30,540 bases of DNA, taken from the NCBI GenBank assembly GCA_016281295.1, contig JAEEII010000143.1, forward strand, positions 1 through 30,540, given 5' to 3'. The position numbers were made by a program, and so were the translations under genes. Source of the stretch: Bacteroidales bacterium. GTDB taxonomy: Bacteria; Bacteroidota; Bacteroidia; Bacteroidales; F082. Position 1 is the first letter of the stretch; every line of letters begins with the position of its first letter. The notes beneath the pieces are model-generated. The model saw only the letters and a program-made list of their open reading frames with translations. It ran no database searches and was not told where the DNA came from. This document shows positions 29,804 through 30,540 of the stretch, piece after piece.

Positions 29804-30540
29804 ATGAATCATCTCTCCGACAAACTCATCAAAATCCTATCGTTGGGAATAGGTCTCGCCATTGGCATCGTGCTGATTGCCAAGGTGTGCTTCGAATTGT
29901 CATACGACAGTTTCTATAAGGATGTGGACCACATTTATATGATTACGGAAACTATCATCTTTCAAGAAGGTGGCGAACCCGATGACTATTGGGGCACTTC
30001 GGGAGGCATTGCGCCGGGTTTCAAGGCGGAGGTGCCTGGAGTGGAAGCCGCTACACGCTATTCCAACCTGCTCAACGGTAACCTTTATGACGAAAACGAC
30101 AACCTCATCACAGGCCTATGTATAGGTGCCGATACTTGCTTTTTCGACTTTTTCGACCGCGAATTCCTTGCAGGCGACCCGATGCAGGCTTTGCAAGAAT
30201 ACAATGGCGACATTGCCGTCAGCCGCAGCTTTGCTGAAAAAATGGGCGGTGTGAACGAGGCCATTGGCAAACAAATCTACAGTGAAGTTTGGGGACCGAA
30301 AACAAAACTGACCGTGGTTGGCGTGTTTGAGGATTTTCCGAAAAACGGCAGCATTCAATGCGACATCGTGACAACCATTGCTGCGTTTGGCGAGTGGAGC
30401 ATCAACAACTGGCTAGGCAACGACCGTTATCGCAGCTTTGTCAGGCTGGCACCCAATGTGGATCCCAACAGCTTGAAAGATGCCATCCGTAAGATGCAGG
30501 AGGCACACCAGCCTTTGGAGGAATTGGAACGCGACGGCTC
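29804..30540 (+). CDS. MacB/FtsX-like ABC transporter permease (partial)
   Basis: At least 245 residues, running off the right edge. MNHLSDKLIKILSLGIGLAI with one N-terminal membrane helix, then a MacB periplasmic core domain (FELSYDSFYKDVDHIYMITE, GIAPGFKAEVPGVEAATRYS, VSRSFAEKMGG, KLTVVGVFEDFPKNGSI). This form is abundant in Bacteroidota and is exported with an ATPase and a fusion protein. Position after tolC suggests a MacAB-TolC-type pump or extracytoplasmic signalling complex. Confidence 0.85.
   Translation, partial: MNHLSDKLIKILSLGIGLAIGIVLIAKVCFELSYDSFYKDVDHIYMITETIIFQEGGEPDDYWGTSGGIAPGFKAEVPGVEAATRYSNLLNGNLYDENDNLITGLCIGADTCFFDFFDREFLAGDPMQALQEYNGDIAVSRSFAEKMGGVNEAIGKQIYSEVWGPKTKLTVVGVFEDFPKNGSIQCDIVTTIAAFGEWSINNWLGNDRYRSFVRLAPNVDPNSLKDAIRKMQEAHQPLEELERDG

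Noticed and set aside
28271..29812. Minus-strand ORFs opposite the tolC-like gene
   Set aside because: The plus-strand protein has clear efflux-protein motifs and signal peptide; the minus frames have none.

Overview
The window looks like a chromosomal stretch of a Bacteroidales-type bacterium (phylum Bacteroidota). The evidence is the set of family-specific genes (fused SecDF, DUF4290 next to murA, a PorE-like TPR/PD40/OmpA protein, a secreted protein with a type IX secretion C-terminal signal) and many promoters with the Bacteroidota -7 box TAnnTTTG.

Layout. Positions 1-16.7 kb are core genes, nearly all on the minus strand. In transcription order they are sprT-like, pcrA/uvrD helicase, T9SS cargo protein, DUF4290, murA, grpE, dnaJ, an ABC-2 exporter (ATPase and permease), secDF, the PorE-like protein and a purM homologue cut by the left edge. 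A plus-strand CobW/ZNG1-type GTPase (16.8-18.05 kb) closes the core part. From 27.5 kb ordinary genes resume on the plus strand: a multi-pass membrane protein, a TolC-like outer membrane efflux protein and the start of a MacB/FtsX-like ABC permease.

Between them (18.09-27.4 kb) lies the unusual part. An N-terminally truncated cas1 (about 90 C-terminal residues, type II-like) is followed by a full-length but diverged cas2 and a short AT-rich leader. Then come sixteen copies of a 34-36 bp direct repeat, all in the same orientation and almost identical. The intervals between repeats are not 30 bp spacers: they are 203 to 1293 bp and each is different. They hold pieces of foreign-looking DNA in both orientations. 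I read these as fragments of phage tail and head genes, small membrane genes, putative small RNAs, two pure coding fragments of Bacteroidota-type outer membrane/secreted proteins, toxin-domain fragments, and a trailing hicAB pair with a frameshifted hicA. At least nine of the fifteen intervals share one plan: the end of one gene, then an accessory gene or RNA on the opposite strand with its own promoter, then the start of the next gene, cut by the following repeat. Five intervals share a near-identical 31 bp promoter, and four carry paralogues of one small membrane protein.

My main proposal is that this is a Cas1/Cas2-adjacent, CRISPR-like array whose units are hundreds of bases long: either an archive of giant spacers or a cassette bank of phage accessory (moron) genes. 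What made it, and whether it is still active, cannot be decided from sequence alone. The truncated cas1, the loss of the expected Asp in cas2 and three single-base frameshifts inside the array suggest that the copy in this genome is decaying or depends on enzymes encoded elsewhere.
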